DNA of 64,000 nt. Origin: an uncultured Algibacter sp. (GTDB lineage: Bacteria; Bacteroidota; Bacteroidia; Flavobacteriales; Flavobacteriaceae). Position numbers and translations under genes: made by a program. The stretch covers positions 124,001 through 188,000 of the forward strand of contig NZ_CANMAU010000005.1 in the NCBI RefSeq assembly GCF_947495925.1, given 5' to 3'. The notes under the pieces are model-generated. The model did no database searches, was not told the DNA's origin, and worked only from the letters and a program-made list of their open reading frames with translations. Below are positions 62,766 to 64,000 of this stretch, piece by piece. Numbering within the stretch: the stretch's first letter is position 1; each line of letters opens with the position of its first letter.

Positions 62766-63245
62766 AATTTTAATGTATCACTATCATTAAAACAATTTAG
62801 TTAAAGCATAAGACTTTTAATCTTTTGAATCTTGGATACAGGTAGTCATTATTAAGCTTTATGTTGGTAGTATAATCACTAGATAAATACTCTTAAAGGT
62901 GATGACAATCCTGAACATCTTCAAAATGAATTCACAAATATCAATACTTAAGAGGTTGATGGAAGGTTATAGAATTGACTAAGATATCTTTATATTATAT
63001 GGTTAGGCTCCAAAAAGCTAATAAAAATAAGACAGGTGAACCTAAAGGCTTTTTTTTGAATTTATGGCTAATAACAGAAATTAATCAAGGGAATAATTCT
63101 ACAACTTTTATCTAAATGTAAATCGAATACATAGAAAACAGAGTTTGTTATTACAGATACCTAAAAACATAGAACTAAAACGAATTACACAAAAAATTCT
63201 CTCGAACTACCAGAGGTTTTTTTACCAAAGGTTAAATTAATATTT
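62766..63245. other. 480-bp gap without a recognisable gene
   Basis: AT-rich, with stops in all frames at short intervals. I see no conserved RNA, no repeat related to others in the window and no credible ORF over 30 codons. It may be decayed DNA. Confidence 0.5.
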
Positions 63246-63743
63246 TTATTTCTTTATAAAGATGTTGGTAAAATACCATCTACCATCCTTATTTTTTTCA
63301 GCAGAAATATCAAAATTTGTATAATCGCCTTCAAGGTTAATTTTATGATTTGTACTTTTTATCCACGCATTTACAACACCTTCAGCAGTGCTATAGCCAT
63401 AAGCCACATTTTCAGACACTTTTTTAGCGCCTAAATTTGATTTTAGATAGTTACTCCTTGTATAAAAGTTGTCATGAGATACGATGTCATTATCCACCAT
63501 ATAGTCGGTATGACTGTAAGCCACAGATTTAACCACACTCATATCATCTAAGGTACTAAGACCTAGAGACTGTCTGTGCTCATTAATTAATTCAAGAATT
63601 TCAAGTTCGATAGTCTTAGCTTCGGTTTCAACTAAGTTCATTTCTAGGGCATCTACGCCATCGTCAAAGCTATCTTTTGAGCATGAAAACAACGATAAAA
63701 CCACTAACAATACCATAAATGGCACTTTAGAGAAAAGCTTCAT
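63246..63743 (-). CDS. CAP/SCP-domain lipoprotein
   Basis: 165 residues. Lipobox LLVVLSLFSCSKD (Cys near residue 21). The CAP fold shows LELINEHRQSLGLSTL, VAYSHTDYMVDNDIVSHDNFY and AKKVSENVAYGYSTAEGVV, with the His and Glu residues typical of the CAP cavity. It is surface or periplasmic. CAP proteins have many roles, and this one is unassigned. Confidence 0.88.
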   Translation of the reverse strand: MKLFSKVPFMVLLVVLSLFSCSKDSFDDGVDALEMNLVETEAKTIELEILELINEHRQSLGLSTLDDMSVVKSVAYSHTDYMVDNDIVSHDNFYTRSNYLKSNLGAKKVSENVAYGYSTAEGVVNAWIKSTNHKINLEGDYTNFDISAEKNKDGRWYFTNIFIKK

Positions 63744-63908
63744 AGGTTAAGCAATTTAGGTTTGGGACCATAAAGTTACTTACGCGATTTGAAGCCGCTG
63801 TTAACAAAATGTTAAAATCGATTAACAGCTTGCGTTTCGTCGATATAATTAGTTTTTAAACGATGAAATGCATGATTGATATGCAAAAATATGTATTTCA
63901 ACCTATTT

Positions 63909-64000
63909 TTAAGGAGATAGTCGATCTATTTGCCAATTGTAGTCTTGTTGAAGTTGATAACGTATGCGATCATGTAATCTATTGGGGCGTCCTTGCCAAA
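63909..64000 (-). CDS. pdxH: Pyridoxamine 5'-phosphate oxidase, C-terminal end (rest outside window)
   Basis: The last 29 codons plus stop on the minus strand read WQGRPNRLHDRIRYQLQ ... NWQIDRLSP. W-Q-G-R-P-N-R-L-H-D-R followed by a final R-L-S-P is the invariant PdxH ending. The enzyme makes pyridoxal 5'-phosphate. The frame is open to the window edge; the stop TAA is the complement of 63909-63911. Confidence 0.9.
   Translation of the reverse strand, partial: WQGRPNRLHDRIRYQLQQDYNWQIDRLSP

Overview
The window looks like chromosomal DNA from a marine-type Flavobacteriaceae (Bacteroidota). The DNA is AT-rich, and several intergenic regions carry the Bacteroidota -7 promoter word TAnnTTTG. Type IX secretion (T9SS) sorting domains, a PorP/SprF protein, DUF3822, a DUF5117-type metalloprotease and a fused branched-chain keto-acid E1 all point the same way. 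Most of the window is core housekeeping sequence. Accessory or decaying patches lie at about 1.7-3.2 kb, 39.7-43.8 kb and 51-63 kb.

Layout. 0-5.7 kb: an aldo/keto reductase tail, two secreted proteins, an array of three identical 28-residue cationic micro-ORFs in 137-bp tandem repeats, a fourth related micro-ORF, an orphan ExbD, a 3D-domain lipoprotein and a fused 2-oxo-acid dehydrogenase E1. 5.8-12.8 kb: a 2OG-Fe(II) oxygenase, a SUI1-like factor, DUF1835, a nucleoside phosphorylase and a cytosolic substrate-binding-like protein in one run, then a TlpA-like lipoprotein and the NAD(P)H-hydrate repair enzyme. 12.9-17.9 kb: thrA-thrB-thrC, preceded by an unannotated Thr/Ile-rich leader peptide and alternative RNA pairings (attenuation). 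18-29.8 kb: outer-membrane porin-like protein, gcvT, glutaminase, pterin dehydratase, YebC, methyltransferase, oxidoreductase, ThuA, NYN-LOTUS protein and a large zinc metalloprotease. 29.8-37.9 kb: a leftward cell-envelope operon (acyltransferase, KdnB-like Kdo 8-oxidase, CAT-like acyltransferase, HAD, KdsB), DUF4126 and a RecD-like helicase, then rightward membrane protein, DUF3822 and rsmD.

38-43.8 kb: two small exported proteins, the RNase P RNA (minus strand), a serine-hydrolase pseudogene broken at its catalytic serine, an IS30 transposase remnant, and a trehalase/GH63-like gene bracketed by two diverged copies of the roughly 240-bp dnaX 5' region. 43.8-51 kb: dnaX (TTG start), a lipoprotein, miaE, a small outer-membrane protein, and the polyphosphate group ppx-ppk1-sixA. 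Three copies of a TATCGATAAAATG operator-like word lie immediately upstream of sixA. 51.5-62.7 kb: a T9SS cluster with a small secreted protein, a 1922-residue secreted repeat protein ending in a gliding-motility (type B) C-terminal domain, PorP/SprF and two paralogous OmpA/PD40 lattice proteins. The window ends with a CAP-domain lipoprotein and the 3' end of pdxH.

The strongest candidate for something undescribed is the micro-ORF array at 2008-2578. All differences between the three copies within the coding part are synonymous, which argues that the tiny peptides are made and selected. No tRNA gene or CRISPR array was found.
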